This document shows positions 27,771 through 39,698 of a stretch of 64,000 nucleotides of DNA, in pieces; position 1 is the stretch's first letter, and every line of letters starts with the position of its first letter. The notes under the pieces are model-generated. The model did no database searches, was not told the DNA's origin, and was given only the letters and a program-made list of their open reading frames with translations. Position numbers and translations under genes: made by a program. Location of the stretch: assembly GCF_007988945.1 (NCBI RefSeq), contig NZ_BJVC01000005.1:1-64000 (forward strand), written 5' to 3'. This DNA is from Swaminathania salitolerans. GTDB taxonomy: Bacteria > Pseudomonadota > Alphaproteobacteria > Acetobacterales > Acetobacteraceae.

Positions 27771-29603
27771 ATGTCACACAGCCTTCCCGCACTGGCCGAT
27801 GCCCTCACGCCCGAGGGTCCGCTCGACGGATTCTGGCCGATAGAGGATTACGCGGCACTCGGAGACGGCCGATCCGTGGCGCTGATCGCGCCCGATGGCA
27901 GCGTCGACTGGTGCTGCGTGCCCAATCTCGACTCGCCACCCATGTTCGACCGGCTTCTCCATCGCGCAGGCGGTTTCTTCCAGATCCGTCCTGTGGCGCC
28001 CTTCACCGCGACACGGCAATATCGCGAAGACAGCAACGTGCTCGAGACCCTGATCGAGACGGAGCACGGCTCGGCCCGGATCACGGAATCCCTCAACAGT
28101 ACCTTTGCTGGGCGTCTGCCCTGGACCGAATTCGCACGCCGCATCGAGGGGATTTCAGGGCGTATCACGTTTCTGGTCCGGTTCCGTCTGGGGACGCGCT
28201 GCGGCACGGTCGCTCCATGGATCCAGTCGACCGAAAACGGCGACGTGCATCACATCGGCTCCGTTCTGGCCCATCTCGTCCATACGCCCAACATGCGTAT
28301 CCTGCGTCAGCTCGATGAAGCCATCGAGGCGGAAATCATCGTGGGAGACAAGACCCATGCGCTCGTCGCGCTCGTCGCGACACAGGACGAGCCGCTTGCC
28401 GTGCCGACTCCCGAACAGATCGACGAGCGTATCGAGACGAGCGATCGCGCCTGGCGCAACTGGGCCCAGTCGCTGTCCTATGACGGCCCCTATGCCGGGC
28501 ATGTGAAACGCAGCGCGCTCGCGCTCAAGCTTCTGCTCTATGCGTCGAGTGGCGCGATTGCCGCTGCGGCGACCACCTCCCTGCCGGAACGTCTGCGGGA
28601 CGGCAAGAACTGGGACTACCGTTTCGCCTGGATCCGCGATGCCGCCTATGTCGCGAATGCCTTCGTCAGGCTGGGCGCGATTGCCGAGGTGAAGGCCGCT
28701 CTGGCCTGGCTGGTGCATCATCTCGGTGAGCAGGGACCGCTCGTGATGTACGGTCTTTCCGGCGACAAGGTCGAGGACGAGACGTTTTACGAGGATGTGG
28801 ACGGATATCGGGGCATCCATCCGGTCGTGACCGGGAACCGCGCCGCCGGACAGCATCAGCACGGGATTTACGGCGATATCTTCGAGACGGCAGCGCTGTT
28901 CGTTTCGCGCGGCAATCTTCTCGATCAGAAGACGGCGCAGCTGCTCGCGGGCCTTGCCGATCTGTGTGCCGATCACTGGCGGCAGAAGGATGCGGGGATC
29001 TGGGAACTCATGGAGGATCGCCACTACACGATGTCGAAGGTCAGTTGCTGGCAGGCGCTCGACCGGGCTTGCCAGATGGCGGAACGGGGGCATCTCGCCA
29101 GGGATCGCGTGCCGCGCTGGACGCGCGAGAAGGAGCGTATTCTCGACTATATCGACAAGGAATGCTGGTCGGAGAAACACCAGGCCTATAGTTTCTACGC
29201 GGGTTCCGACGAGCTCGATGCGTCCATCGCGCTCGCCGTTCCGTTCGGTATCGACCGGAAGGAGCGCATGCTCTCCACCCTCGACGCCGTACGCAAGCAG
29301 CTCGGTCGCGGCCCCTTCATCTATCGCTATACCGGGATGCAGCAGGAAGAAGGCGCCTTTCTCGCCTGTTCCTGCTGGGTGGTCGAGGCGCTGGCGCTGC
29401 TCGGCCGCAAGGACGAAGCCGAGACCATGTTCGCGGCATTCCTGGAGGCACTTCCGAAGAATACGGGGACCATCGCCGAGATGATCGACCCCGATACCGG
29501 CATGTATCTGGGCAATACGCCTCAGGGCCTGAGCCATCTCGGTATCGTCCATGCGGCCTGTGCTCTGGCAGGCGACCGGATGAAAGCGTTCGATCTCCCC
29601 TGA
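27771..29603 (+). CDS. Glycoside hydrolase family 15 protein
   Basis: A 610-aa cytoplasmic protein (no signal) with an N-terminal beta domain starting YAALGDGRSVALIAPDGSVD and an (alpha/alpha)6 barrel with the family motifs GKNWDYRFAWIRDAAYVANA (about 275-295) and GLSHLGIVHAA near the end. This subgroup includes bacterial glucoamylase-like enzymes and trehalases. It probably cleaves alpha-glucosides or trehalose. It follows a porin gene closely and is convergent with a glycosyltransferase gene. The exact substrate cannot be read from the sequence. Confidence 0.9.
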   Translation: MSHSLPALADALTPEGPLDGFWPIEDYAALGDGRSVALIAPDGSVDWCCVPNLDSPPMFDRLLHRAGGFFQIRPVAPFTATRQYREDSNVLETLIETEHGSARITESLNSTFAGRLPWTEFARRIEGISGRITFLVRFRLGTRCGTVAPWIQSTENGDVHHIGSVLAHLVHTPNMRILRQLDEAIEAEIIVGDKTHALVALVATQDEPLAVPTPEQIDERIETSDRAWRNWAQSLSYDGPYAGHVKRSALALKLLLYASSGAIAAAATTSLPERLRDGKNWDYRFAWIRDAAYVANAFVRLGAIAEVKAALAWLVHHLGEQGPLVMYGLSGDKVEDETFYEDVDGYRGIHPVVTGNRAAGQHQHGIYGDIFETAALFVSRGNLLDQKTAQLLAGLADLCADHWRQKDAGIWELMEDRHYTMSKVSCWQALDRACQMAERGHLARDRVPRWTREKERILDYIDKECWSEKHQAYSFYAGSDELDASIALAVPFGIDRKERMLSTLDAVRKQLGRGPFIYRYTGMQQEEGAFLACSCWVVEALALLGRKDEAETMFAAFLEALPKNTGTIAEMIDPDTGMYLGNTPQGLSHLGIVHAACALAGDRMKAFDLP

Positions 29604-29666
29604 TGCGCTCTTGCAAGCCGGCACATTCCAGTCGTTGCGGGAGATTCGGGCCGCGGGAGTCCATAT

Positions 29667-29710
29667 CGGGCTCCCCTGTCGGGCTCCCCTGTCGGGCTCC
29701 CCTGTCGGGA
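29667..29710. repeat. 13-bp tandem repeat in intergenic region
   Basis: cgggctcccctgt is repeated exactly at 29667-29679, 29680-29692 and 29693-29705, with a partial fourth copy. It lies between the converging GH15 and GT61 genes. A 13-bp period cannot conserve a reading frame. Confidence 0.95.
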
Positions 29711-29739
29711 TCGTCACGGCGCTCCGCGCGGCAGAACGC

Positions 29740-30753
29740 TCAGTTCCGCGTAAGTGTCTGGACGATTCTCACGAGATCGATCGCCAGCCTGTCAGGCTCG
29801 GTGATCTCGTAGGTCTCATGAGGATCGGAGGTTTTCTGCAGATAGGCATGGGTATTGAGATAGAGGGATCGATTCCGGGCTTCCGAGTCGATCATTCTCT
29901 GTGTGCCGAAGATATAATCGTCATGATTGAGGATGATTATATGTTTGCCTCCGAAGAAGATGCTGTTGATGAAGGCCGACCCGGAGAATCCGATGACGAT
30001 ATCGTACTCGCTCCATAGATTTATCTGATCCTGGAATTGCAGTTCTTCGGGATGGCAGATATCGACGCCCATTCTTTCGAGTGCTTCACAAAGCATGTCC
30101 TCCCCCAGATACCGGCGTGTTGCCGATCTGACCCGGTCCCGGCTCAGATAGAGAGGATTCATTTTCGGGCGGCTGACGCGTTTCCCTGTCAGACAGTGTC
30201 CGATGGAGCGCATGAACCCCGCCCAGGCAGGATAAGCATGGCTGTTTTCGACAAAAACAGGTTCAGCCACGACGATATCGTGCAAGGAAGACAAGTCCCT
30301 GACATTCAGGATCTTTCCTTCGTCGATTTTCAGAATATCGAATATTTTCGATATGAACGCGTCGTTGCGACCGGAAACCTCGTCGTAATTGACGCATGTG
30401 AAATATTCGAAATGCCGATCGGTCGCTTTCAGATACCACAATCGTTGCAAGGTGCTGGTCAGGAAATGGCCGAAATGCGTATGGAAATAACCGATCCAGA
30501 AACTGCCTGACGGTCCGGTAGCGCTATGGGGAACGGGGTCTATGATATCCGGCGCATAAACATGATAGTGGAAATGACCGTCGGTACCTTCGCCCGTACA
30601 GTAAGTGGAATGGGCGATCAGACCGCCGTACGTATTATAGAGCGAATCATGCTTTACGAGCACCTGCGGATGCAGCGTGACCGAAGGTGACCCATATGCC
30701 CTTATCGAGCGTCCGAAGGTCTGTGCGCAGATTTCGAACCGGGAATGTTTCAT
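29740..30753 (-). CDS. Glycosyltransferase family 61 (DUF563) protein
   Basis: A 337-aa protein with the DUF563/GT61 signature: GSFWIGYFHTHFGHFLTSTL (about 84-103), LYLSRDRVRSATRRYLGED (about 203-221) and DIVIGFSGSAFINSIFFGG (about 253-271). Such enzymes transfer pentoses or other sugars in capsule, LPS or glycoprotein synthesis; the acceptor here is unknown. The gene and its 5' flank (to about 30890) are clearly AT-richer than their neighbours, suggesting horizontal acquisition. It stands alone, convergent with the GH15 gene. Confidence 0.88.
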   Translation of the reverse strand: MKHSRFEICAQTFGRSIRAYGSPSVTLHPQVLVKHDSLYNTYGGLIAHSTYCTGEGTDGHFHYHVYAPDIIDPVPHSATGPSGSFWIGYFHTHFGHFLTSTLQRLWYLKATDRHFEYFTCVNYDEVSGRNDAFISKIFDILKIDEGKILNVRDLSSLHDIVVAEPVFVENSHAYPAWAGFMRSIGHCLTGKRVSRPKMNPLYLSRDRVRSATRRYLGEDMLCEALERMGVDICHPEELQFQDQINLWSEYDIVIGFSGSAFINSIFFGGKHIIILNHDDYIFGTQRMIDSEARNRSLYLNTHAYLQKTSDPHETYEITEPDRLAIDLVRIVQTLTRN

Positions 30754-31123
30754 TGGCGGCAGGTCGGGTGGGAGGCCCCATGTCTCGATCCCGCGCGGCT
30801 CATCGAGGACATCATGAGAGTATGATCTGTGACTATTTCTTCCTTATCGAAGAATAATCATGGATTTGTTCGATATATAAATCAATTCATTGAGACATCG
30901 TGACTATAGACCTGTTTTCGTCCCGTGTCGTTCAGGTCGCCCGGTGTTGTCAGGGTCTCCCGAGGGGTTTCCGCGGCAGGCCCCGTCCGTTACCGCCCCC
31001 GGCCTTTCACGGGATGAACCGTCCGGATTGACGTCGCGGCGTCGGATCGGAAAAACGATCCCGGGTTTATCGCGATCGTATCGCGTGCATGTTCCGGATC
31101 GGTCAGTCGGTGGGCGCGCCTTC
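30754..31123. other. Non-coding 5' flank of GT61 gene
   Basis: 370 bp without a convincing gene. The first 140 bp are AT-rich (runs such as GATATATAAATCAATTCATT near 30870) and probably hold the GT61 promoter. The rest is GC-rich and featureless to my reading. Confidence 0.5.
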
Positions 31124-32125
31124 TCAGGTCGCGTAACCCGAGAGGGTCCAGGCCTCGCGGGCGCGCGTCAGCCCGTGCAGGCGCGCGCCGGGGTCGTAGA
31201 TCGGAACGCTTACCATCACCTCGTCAGGGGCATGGCGTGTCATGAAGTCTTTCATTCCTTCTGCGACCTGCTCCCGGGTTCCGATCAGGCTCGTCGCCTG
31301 CACCGTATCGAGCTGCGTGCTGATCTCGCGCGACCAGGGAAGATCTTCCGGCGGGACGGGCGGCAGGACACGCCCCGGTCGGCCCTGTCGCAGCGCCGCT
31401 ACGAACAGACGGCGTGAGGTCGCGAGGAAGTCCGCTTCCTCCGCCGTGTCCGCAGCAATCACGTTCATGGCCAGCATGACATAGGGCGCGGCCAGATGCT
31501 CAGAGGGGCGGAACGTGTTGCGATAGAGATGGACGGCCTGTTCCATCATCTGCGGCGCGAAATGCGAGGCAAAGGCGAAAGGCAGGCCCAGAGCCGCCGC
31601 CAGCTGCGCAGAAAACAGCGATGAGCCGAGAAGCCAGACCGGAACGTTCGATCCTGCCCCGGGGGTGGCCACGACGCCGCCCGCATCCCCTTCCGGCGAG
31701 AGATAGGCCATGAGTTCGAGAACGTCCTCGGGAAAGCGATCCGCGCTGTCTCCCGTCCGGCGCAACGCGCGCAACGTGCGCTGATCCGAGCCGGGAGCAC
31801 GACCCAGGCCCAGATCGATCCGCCCCGGGAACAGGGCCTCGAGCGTGCCGAATTGCTCTGCGATGGTCAGGGGCGCATGATTGGGCAGCATGATGCCCCC
31901 GGCACCGATACGCATATGGCGCGTGGCGGCGGCGAGATGACCGATCACCACGCTCGTCGCGGCAGAGGCTATGCCGGGCATGGCGTGATGCTCAGCCACC
32001 CAGTAGCGCTTGAAGCCGAGGGCTTCGGCGCGAATGGCCATGTCGCGCGATTCGAGCAGGGCCTCCCGGACGCTGCCATCTTCGCGGATGAAAGAGAGGT
32101 CGAGAACGGAGAGCGGTGTCATCAT
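31124..32125 (-). CDS. LLM-class flavin-dependent oxidoreductase
   Basis: A 333-aa luciferase-like monooxygenase. Conserved blocks are [20 protein letters not shown] (about 41-60), [16 protein letters not shown]-type sheet (about 72-87), [16 protein letters not shown] (about 100-115) and [20 protein letters not shown]. This stand-alone subgroup uses FMNH2 and has unknown substrates. The start is the ATG at 32125; the open frame continues upstream to 32905 only as an antisense-phase shadow of the CLC gene. It is 83 bp downstream of the CLC gene and probably co-transcribed. Confidence 0.9.
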   Translation of the reverse strand: MMTPLSVLDLSFIREDGSVREALLESRDMAIRAEALGFKRYWVAEHHAMPGIASAATSVVIGHLAAATRHMRIGAGGIMLPNHAPLTIAEQFGTLEALFPGRIDLGLGRAPGSDQRTLRALRRTGDSADRFPEDVLELMAYLSPEGDAGGVVATPGAGSNVPVWLLGSSLFSAQLAAALGLPFAFASHFAPQMMEQAVHLYRNTFRPSEHLAAPYVMLAMNVIAADTAEEADFLATSRRLFVAALRQGRPGRVLPPVPPEDLPWSREISTQLDTVQATSLIGTREQVAEGMKDFMTRHAPDEVMVSVPIYDPGARLHGLTRAREAWTLSGYAT

Positions 32126-32208
32126 CGCGATATGGGCAGCGACAGGGCGCGTGAAAAGCCCCGGATGACCGGACGCGATGAAGGGCGTATCCGCGTGTCT
32201 CCCCCGGC

Positions 32209-33627
32209 TCAGCGATCCGCCTTGCCTGCGGTTGCGTCCTCCGCCAGCGCCTCGACGGCCGGGGTGGTTTCCCCTCGCGTATAGATCGGCTCGGGTGCGG
32301 TCTTGTGCGCGGCTTCCATGAAGCTGTCGGCCAGCGCCCCGTACAGCGCGTGCTTGCAGATCATGCGCGAAACGCCGAAAGCGAGGAAGGACGTCGCCAT
32401 GAGCGCCAGCGTGACCTGCTGGTTGTCGCACATTTCCATCACGATGACCGTGGCTGTGAGCGGTGCCTGAACCACCGCGGAGAAATAGGCCACCGTGCCG
32501 AGAAGAACGACGGCGCCCGGAGTCGTGTGCGGAAGATATTGCTCGATCCATCCTCCGATACCGGCACCGACGGAAAGCGAGGGGGCGAAAAGCCCTCCGG
32601 GGATACCCGAACAGTAGGAAACCACGGTCGCCACGAATTTCAGGATGAAGAACGAGGCGGGATAATGCTCCGAACCATCGATGATCTCGCGCGCCTGGGT
32701 ATAGCCCGTTCCGTAGGTCGCCCCATGGGAAACCAGACCCAGACCGGCAAGAACGACGCCGCACGAGGCCGCGAACAGCACCGGGCGTGCCTTGATCCCG
32801 CGACCCAGCCGTCCCGGCAGGCCCTTCGAGAAGCGGATCAGAATGGCGGAGAACGTGCCGCCGGCCAGCCCCCCGACGATCCCGCAGGTCAACACGGCGA
32901 TCCATGCCGTTCCGATCGGGACATCCACATCGGTATGGCCGAAATAGGAATAATTTCCGACGAGCGCGATGGCGGTCACACCCGACAGAACCACGCCGGT
33001 CAGCATCGTGCCCGACGTCTTCTGCTCGAAGGAATGGGAGAGCTCCTCGATGGCGAACACGATCCCTGCGAGCGGCGTGTTGAAGGCGGCGGAGACGCCT
33101 GCCGCACCGCCAGCAAGAATAGCGCCGCGCCGCGCCGCTACACTCGAAATGCCCAGAAGACGTGAAAATCCGTGCATGATGGCCGCGCCGATCTGTACGG
33201 TCGGCCCTTCACGTCCGATCGAGGCTCCGGCGAGAAGCCCGAAACAGGTCAGAACGATCTTGGCGGAGGCGACCTTCAGCGAGAGGACACGGTTCACGAT
33301 CGAGAAATTCTCGATATGAAGCGTCGCGATCGTCTGGGGGATGCCGCTCCCCTGTGCCCCGGCAAAAAAGCGACGGGTCAGCCAGGTCGAGAAGGCAAGA
33401 CCGCTCGGGATCACGATCAGCATCACATAGGGATTCCAGCCGACCATCCTCCCGCGGACACGCGCCGCCCAGTCGGCCGTGCCGGCAAAGGATACGGCCA
33501 CGACGCCGACGAGTATCGCCCCGAGCCACCAGGTAAGGGTACGACGCCACTGTGTCGTGGTGCGTCGTGCGGTGCGACGGAGGTGCTGTATGCGGTTGCT
33601 CTGCCGCAAGGCGGTGCTGGGGCGCAT
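32209..33627 (-). CDS. CLC-family chloride/proton antiporter
   Basis: 472 aa, 10 to 12 helices, no CBS domains. The selectivity motifs are complete: GSGIP (93-97), GREGP (138-142) with the external gate glutamate at 140, and [11 protein letters not shown] (341-351). The internal proton-path glutamate is present in AIEELSHSF (194-195), so this is predicted to be a Cl-/H+ exchanger, not a channel. Exchangers of this kind aid extreme acid resistance in enteric bacteria, which would suit an acid-producing host (inference). The start is at 33627 (MRPSTALRQ). Confidence 0.93.
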   Translation of the reverse strand: MRPSTALRQSNRIQHLRRTARRTTTQWRRTLTWWLGAILVGVVAVSFAGTADWAARVRGRMVGWNPYVMLIVIPSGLAFSTWLTRRFFAGAQGSGIPQTIATLHIENFSIVNRVLSLKVASAKIVLTCFGLLAGASIGREGPTVQIGAAIMHGFSRLLGISSVAARRGAILAGGAAGVSAAFNTPLAGIVFAIEELSHSFEQKTSGTMLTGVVLSGVTAIALVGNYSYFGHTDVDVPIGTAWIAVLTCGIVGGLAGGTFSAILIRFSKGLPGRLGRGIKARPVLFAASCGVVLAGLGLVSHGATYGTGYTQAREIIDGSEHYPASFFILKFVATVVSYCSGIPGGLFAPSLSVGAGIGGWIEQYLPHTTPGAVVLLGTVAYFSAVVQAPLTATVIVMEMCDNQQVTLALMATSFLAFGVSRMICKHALYGALADSFMEAAHKTAPEPIYTRGETTPAVEALAEDATAGKADR

Positions 33628-33827
33628 GGATTCTCGCCTGGCTGGGAGTCGAAGGGGACGACCGGTTTGTGACGCTCCTGCCAGCACCCCGTGCGGCTGG
33701 TCAAGGAATGGGGAATTGAAAAGATCGTAACGAAGCAGATTGCGTCAGGTTCGCGCTTCCATGCCGGGGGTATTCCAGCCTCCCGCCGGTGTCGCGCCGG
33801 GGCTGCACCCGGCGGAGGGCGCGTGTC

Positions 33828-34720
33828 TCACACCAGAACGGGAATGCCCGTCTGCTTCGCCTTTTCCTCGGGTTCGACGTGGATATGGATGATGGCCCGG
33901 CCGATATGCTTGCGCAGCATGTGTTCCACGCGGTCGCAGATATCATGGGCCATGGCGACCGACATCTCGCCCGGAACGACGAGGTGGAATTCGATGAAGC
34001 TGACGCTGCCCGCCGTGCGTACGCGGATGTCATGGGCCTCGATCGCGCCGGTCGCCTGTTCGGAAATGATGCTGCGGATGGTGTGAAGGGTTTCCTGGTC
34101 CGGAGCCTCATCCATCAGCCCCGCGATGGATTGACGCATCATGTCGAAGCCGACGCGCAGGACATTCACGGCGACCAGTCCGGAGAGAATGGCGTCGAGA
34201 CGTGTGTACCCCGTAAGGGGGATGAGCGCGATTCCCAGAACGAGAACCACCGTGGTCCAGACATCGGAAATGACATGACGGCCATTGGCCGTCAGCGCGG
34301 GAGAGCGTCTTTGGCGCCCCTGGCGGACGAGCACGAGCCCCCAGGCGAGATTGACCACGCCGCCCAGCGCATTGAACGCGATACCGAGCCAGGGTGCGAT
34401 GTCGTGATTGGGGGCGAGCCAGCTCTTCCACGCGACCCAGGCAATCCCGATCGCTGTCAGAACCACCAGAACGGCCTCTGTCACGGCAGAGAGATATTCG
34501 GCCTTGTCGTGACCATAGGTATGGTTGTCGTCTGCCGGGCGCTCGGCAACGTTCAGGGCCCAGAGGGCACCGAGGGCGGCTGCGACATTGATGATCGTCT
34601 CCAGCGTATCCGAAAGCAGCGCGCTCGAACCGCTGACCCGCCAGGCGATATATTTGAGGCCGAGCGCCACGAGGCTCACCAGAAGCGAGAGCCAGCCGAA
34701 CAGGATCTTCTCGGGAGGTT

Positions 34721-34727
<7 letters not shown>
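33828..34727 (-). CDS. CDF-family cation efflux transporter (FieF-like length)
   Basis: A 299-aa cation diffusion facilitator with six helices and a C-terminal ferredoxin-like domain (FIEFHLVVPGEMSV, AIIHIHVEP). Helix 2 carries SDTLETIIN (D40, E43) and helix 5 HVISD (H151, D155), with the conserved YGHDKAEYLSA loop (71-81). The helix-2 motif differs from the DxxxD of FieF and from the HxxxD of zinc types, so the metal cannot be named. The start at 34727 overlaps the end of the other CDF gene by 7 nt, so both are made together. Confidence 0.9.
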
Positions 34728-35842
<1,115 letters not shown>

Positions 35843-36340
35843 GGGCTCGCTTTCGATAGATCGTCGTAAGATACCGCATATAGGGCATCCTGCCCGGTGT
35901 CGCCATCGGGAAGCGTGCCGCTTTCGATGTCGGAACGGGAAAAATGCCGTGGCTCTACCCGTGCCGGGACAGCTGCGCCGCCATGGGCAGAACGGGTCAG
36001 CCCCCCGGAAGTGAAAGGGTTTGTCATCGAAAGAGGACGATTTCAGGATTGAATTAAATGAGCCTGTCGGGTGGTATGCATCTCGCCCTGTGCCTGTCGC
36101 GAGGGAGGGGGGGAAGTCCGAATTCCGACTGAGTTCCTGATCGCGATCGTGAAAACCGGATGCGCCGCCTTCGTCACGCGGTTCGTCCGGACAGTTTTGT
36201 TTTGGAGCTTCCCGTTTGAATTCATTTTCGCATGACCTGCGCCGAGCGCGTCTTTCCGTGTCCTCGCGGGACATCGCCGCGCGGTCTGTCTTGCCCGTCC
36301 GGCGCGATGCAGCCAGCCCCGGCGGGGCAGGGCGTCGGCA
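35843..36340. other. Intergenic region before Cdd1 gene
   Basis: About 500 bp between the divergent CDF and Cdd1 genes. Several frames stay open, but none shows a recognisable domain. The stretch around 36040-36240 is slightly AT-richer and probably holds both promoters. I see no RNA gene. Confidence 0.4.
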
Positions 36341-36664
36341 ATGACGGACGAAGCCCCGCCAGCTGGGGATACGGCGCTTCGCGCCCTGAGAAATATCGGT
36401 CCCGCGGCGTACAGGGATCTTGCCTTTCTCGGGATTGTCGACCGGGCACAACTCGCTCTGTGCGAGCCCGATACCCTCTATCGTCGTCTTTGCGTCGAAA
36501 CCGGGGTTCGTCACGATCCATGTGTGCACGATGTTTTCGCCTCGGCAATTCATCAGGCGCGAACGGGTGAGGCATGCGACTGGTGGCACTTCACCCCCGG
36601 GCGCAAGGAACGGCAGAAAAACGGGAGTTTCGTCTCCCTCCCCGAAACAGTGAGGAATTCCTGA
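36341..36664 (+). CDS. Cdd1-type helix-hairpin-helix protein
   Basis: A 107-aa protein with the Cdd1 (pathogenicity locus, PF11731) pattern: ALRNIGPAAYRDLAFLGI, a helix-hairpin-helix, then YRRLCVETGVRHDPCVHDVF and CDWWHFTPGRK. The same family is often annotated as mitomycin resistance or TfoX C-terminal-like protein. The helix-hairpin-helix implies nucleic acid binding, but no function is proven. Its TGA overlaps the ATG of the M28 peptidase by one base (TGATG), so the two are translationally coupled. Confidence 0.85.
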   Translation: MTDEAPPAGDTALRALRNIGPAAYRDLAFLGIVDRAQLALCEPDTLYRRLCVETGVRHDPCVHDVFASAIHQARTGEACDWWHFTPGRKERQKNGSFVSLPETVRNS

Positions 36665-38376
36665 TGCGTCCACCCCGTCTGCCAGTCCTGTCCGGCCTTA
36701 TCGTGACGATGGGACTGATCGGCAATGCTGCTCATGCCGCCCCGGCTGCGTCGCAGGATGCTCATCAGGACGCGCTCTATGCGCCCATCGATCCTGCACG
36801 CATGTCCGAGACGATACGGGTTCTCGCCTCCGATCCCTTCGAGGGAAGGGCACCGGGCACGATCGGAGCGGGACGTACGGTCAATTATCTGATCGCCCGG
36901 TTCAAGGCGATCGGGCTGGAGCCGGCGGGCGAGAACGGCAGCTGGGTGCAGGAAGTGCCGATGGTCCATACCAAGATCGGGCCGGACGCATCGGTCCTGT
37001 TCAGGACCGGGAAAAAGGAGCCTCTCGACTATCGTCAGACCCGTGAGGTCTATCTCACGACGAATACGCCCTCCGCCCGGATTCATATCGACGATGCCCC
37101 CGTGGTGTTCGTGGGGTATGGCGTTCATGCCCCCGAGCGGGACTGGGACGACTTCAAGGGGATCGACCTCAAGGGCAAGATTGCCGTCATTCTCGTGAAC
37201 GATCCCGATTTCCGGGCCGCGCCCGGCGACGCGGTTTCGGGGCGTTTCGGCGGTCGGGCGATGACCTATTTCGGCCGCTGGACATATAAATACGAGGAAG
37301 CGGTCCGGCGTGGCGCCGTCGGAGCCCTGATCGTGCACGATACCGAAGCCGCCTCCTACCCATGGAGCACGGTGATCGCGCCCGGCGGAGAGGCCTATGA
37401 CATCGCGCACTCCGGTGCTCCCGAGAGCCTTCTGGTGAGGGGCTGGATCGAGGGCAGTGCGGCGCGCAAGCTCTTTGCCCGTGCCGGGCTCGATTTCGAC
37501 CGGCTGAGCGCACAGGCGCGCCGCCCCGATTTCACCCCCGTGACCCTGCCCGATACGTCCTTCTCGGCGGATTTCGCGGTAGCGACGAATACCCTCCAGA
37601 GCCGGAACGTGATCGGGAAGATTCCCGGCAAGGTGCATCCGGACGAATCCATCGTCTACGGCGCGCATTGGGACGCTTTCGGCAGGAGCAGATCCCGCGA
37701 CGGCAAGACCGTCATCAGACGCGGGGCGGTCGATGACGGCTCGGGCATCGCGGCCATTCTCGAGATCGCGCGCGCCTTTCGCGCAGGACCGCAACCCGAT
37801 CGCACCCTCCTCTTCGCCGCCTGGACGGCCGAGGAACGCGGGCTGCTCGGTTCGACATGGTATGTCGAGCATCCCCTGATGAGCCTGCCGAAAACCGTGG
37901 CCAATTTTACGGTCGATGTTCTCCAGATGGCCGGATTGTCGCGGAATGCCTTTCTCGTCGGCGCCGGACAGGACAGCCTCCAGGACGATTTCGTGACGAT
38001 GGCGAAATCCCAGGGGCGCACCACGCAGGAGGAGGCTCTGCCGGAGCGGGGCGCCTTCTACCGGGCAGATCATCTTCCGTTCGCCCGGGCCGGGGTGCCA
38101 GTGCTGCCGATCATGGATCTGGCCGGTTATCCCGATCTGGTCGATGGCGGCGTGGCGGCGGGGCGCAAATGGCTGGACGGCTATATGGCCTGCTATCATC
38201 AGCCCTGCGATGCCTGGAGCCCCGACTGGGACCTGCGCGGTGCGGCCGAGGATACGGCTGTGCTCTACGAGGTGGGGCGCAGCCTTGCTTTTTCCCGGAT
38301 GTGGCCGAGCTGGAAGCAGGGCTCGGAGTTCAAGGCGATCCGCGAGCGAACCGAGTCCGAACGCCCCGCGCTCTAG
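36664..38376 (+). CDS. Exported M28-family zinc metallopeptidase
   Basis: 570 aa with a signal peptide (VLSGLIVTMGLIGNAAHA), a PA-type insert (about 140-260) and an M28 aminopeptidase core. The di-zinc ligands fit VYGAHWD, GAVDDGSG, TAEERGLLG (general-base Glu), VDVLQMAG and YRADHLPFARAG. It probably trims peptides in the periplasm or outside the cell. The start is fixed by the TGATG overlap with the Cdd1 gene, an unexpected partner. Confidence 0.93.
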   Translation: MRPPRLPVLSGLIVTMGLIGNAAHAAPAASQDAHQDALYAPIDPARMSETIRVLASDPFEGRAPGTIGAGRTVNYLIARFKAIGLEPAGENGSWVQEVPMVHTKIGPDASVLFRTGKKEPLDYRQTREVYLTTNTPSARIHIDDAPVVFVGYGVHAPERDWDDFKGIDLKGKIAVILVNDPDFRAAPGDAVSGRFGGRAMTYFGRWTYKYEEAVRRGAVGALIVHDTEAASYPWSTVIAPGGEAYDIAHSGAPESLLVRGWIEGSAARKLFARAGLDFDRLSAQARRPDFTPVTLPDTSFSADFAVATNTLQSRNVIGKIPGKVHPDESIVYGAHWDAFGRSRSRDGKTVIRRGAVDDGSGIAAILEIARAFRAGPQPDRTLLFAAWTAEERGLLGSTWYVEHPLMSLPKTVANFTVDVLQMAGLSRNAFLVGAGQDSLQDDFVTMAKSQGRTTQEEALPERGAFYRADHLPFARAGVPVLPIMDLAGYPDLVDGGVAAGRKWLDGYMACYHQPCDAWSPDWDLRGAAEDTAVLYEVGRSLAFSRMWPSWKQGSEFKAIRERTESERPAL

Positions 38377-38630
38377 CGCGGGAGGGAGGCCGATCCGGAT
38401 GAGCACTCAGCGCGAGTATTGCCTCAATCGGAATCATGTTGCTTTTCCGGCGTCGAGACACGGTCGTTCATAGATGCGATCTGGCTCGACGGCTGGATTG
38501 TCTCGCCGCCCGATCGGCAGGTACGACAACGCTTTCTCCTTTTATTTTAATCAAAAAATCAGAGAATTATCTTCCCGATTGCATTATACACGCTCGAAGA
38601 AACCGGAAGAACAAAGATAGGTCTCCTTTC

Positions 38631-39698
38631 ATGTATCATATGACTGTTTGTTACCCTTACGGTGACAATAATCATTTGCAGATTCGTTCCGAAGCACTCG
38701 GTCTGCGTTACATAAATAGCCCCAGGCTATTGAATGGAGACAGGGATTACAAGCACATCAAGAAATTCGTGTGGATCATACACGAGCTGGAGAGCAACGA
38801 GCTCCTGAGAAATTCGGTCGTCATGTTCACCGATGCCCATGATATCATGGTGATGGCCAATAGTCAGGAATTGTGCTCGCTTTTCTATGCATTCGACTGC
38901 GACTTCCTTATCAGCGGTGAGAGCCATTTTTTCCCTGAGCCCGAAACTGAGGACCGGCGCCTGATCCGGGACTATTTCCATAACGATCATCCCGCACCTT
39001 ATCCCAATGCCGGAGCATGGATTGCCTATGGTTGGGCAGCACTCGAACTGCTCAGGGAGTCGGTGGCTCACGCCAGGGAAATCGGGAGCGACGACGATCA
39101 GCTGGCCATCCAGGATGTCATGGTCGTGAACGAGACCCTTCGTATCCGGGTGGACCACGACAATCTTGTTTTCAAATCCGTGGTCGGAAATATCGACAAT
39201 ATATCTATACGCGGGTCGTCGATATTCGATGAAAATCTCAGGCGTATTCCGGTTCTTCATTTCAATGGAAACAGGCATCATCTGGATTTCTTCAGATTCT
39301 ACAACGATCTGTTTACGCTGAATCGAAACCCCGACCTGCTTCTGAGAGTTGTCGAAACCGCAGCCGGGGCATATGTCGCGTATGACGAAGGTCGCTTCGC
39401 ACTCACGGAGCATCGCTCCCCGAAAATCCTGTTTCTCCTTTCCGCGCCGTCCGGCAATTCCTGCCTTATGACCGGCGACGGCAGAGTCGTGACGATTTCT
39501 CCGGAGTTCAACCTGGCGGCCGGTCATCACCGGGTCGATGGCTGGGAAATCATCAGAACCTCGAACGTACAGACCGTGCTTCAGACGTTTTTCCCGGATG
39601 AGACGTTCGCATTTCTTCCCCTCAAAACGCGCGATATCTGCGACGCGCATCTGCGAGCGAGCACGACGAACATACTCGAGTATTTCTACAATCTCTGA
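38631..39698 (+). CDS. PLOD-like glycosyltransferase domain protein
   Basis: A 355-aa protein resembling the glucosyl/galactosyltransferase domain of procollagen-lysine PLOD enzymes. It shows a DxD-like metal site in VVMFTDAHDIMVM (about 62-74), ISGESHFFPEPE, PYPNAGAWIAYGWAALELL and DDQLAIQDVM. Such genes occur in bacterial glycan loci. The ATG at 38631 begins the conserved domain. Residues after about 230 form a distinct C-terminal region that I do not recognise. The AT-rich 5' flank (38540-38700) and codon use unlike the neighbours suggest transfer. Confidence 0.75.
   Translation: MYHMTVCYPYGDNNHLQIRSEALGLRYINSPRLLNGDRDYKHIKKFVWIIHELESNELLRNSVVMFTDAHDIMVMANSQELCSLFYAFDCDFLISGESHFFPEPETEDRRLIRDYFHNDHPAPYPNAGAWIAYGWAALELLRESVAHAREIGSDDDQLAIQDVMVVNETLRIRVDHDNLVFKSVVGNIDNISIRGSSIFDENLRRIPVLHFNGNRHHLDFFRFYNDLFTLNRNPDLLLRVVETAAGAYVAYDEGRFALTEHRSPKILFLLSAPSGNSCLMTGDGRVVTISPEFNLAAGHHRVDGWEIIRTSNVQTVLQTFFPDETFAFLPLKTRDICDAHLRASTTNILEYFYNL

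Noticed and set aside
32126-32905. N-terminal extension of the LLM oxidoreductase
   Set aside because: It overlaps the CLC gene in another frame and shows no homology; the enzyme domain starts at 32125.
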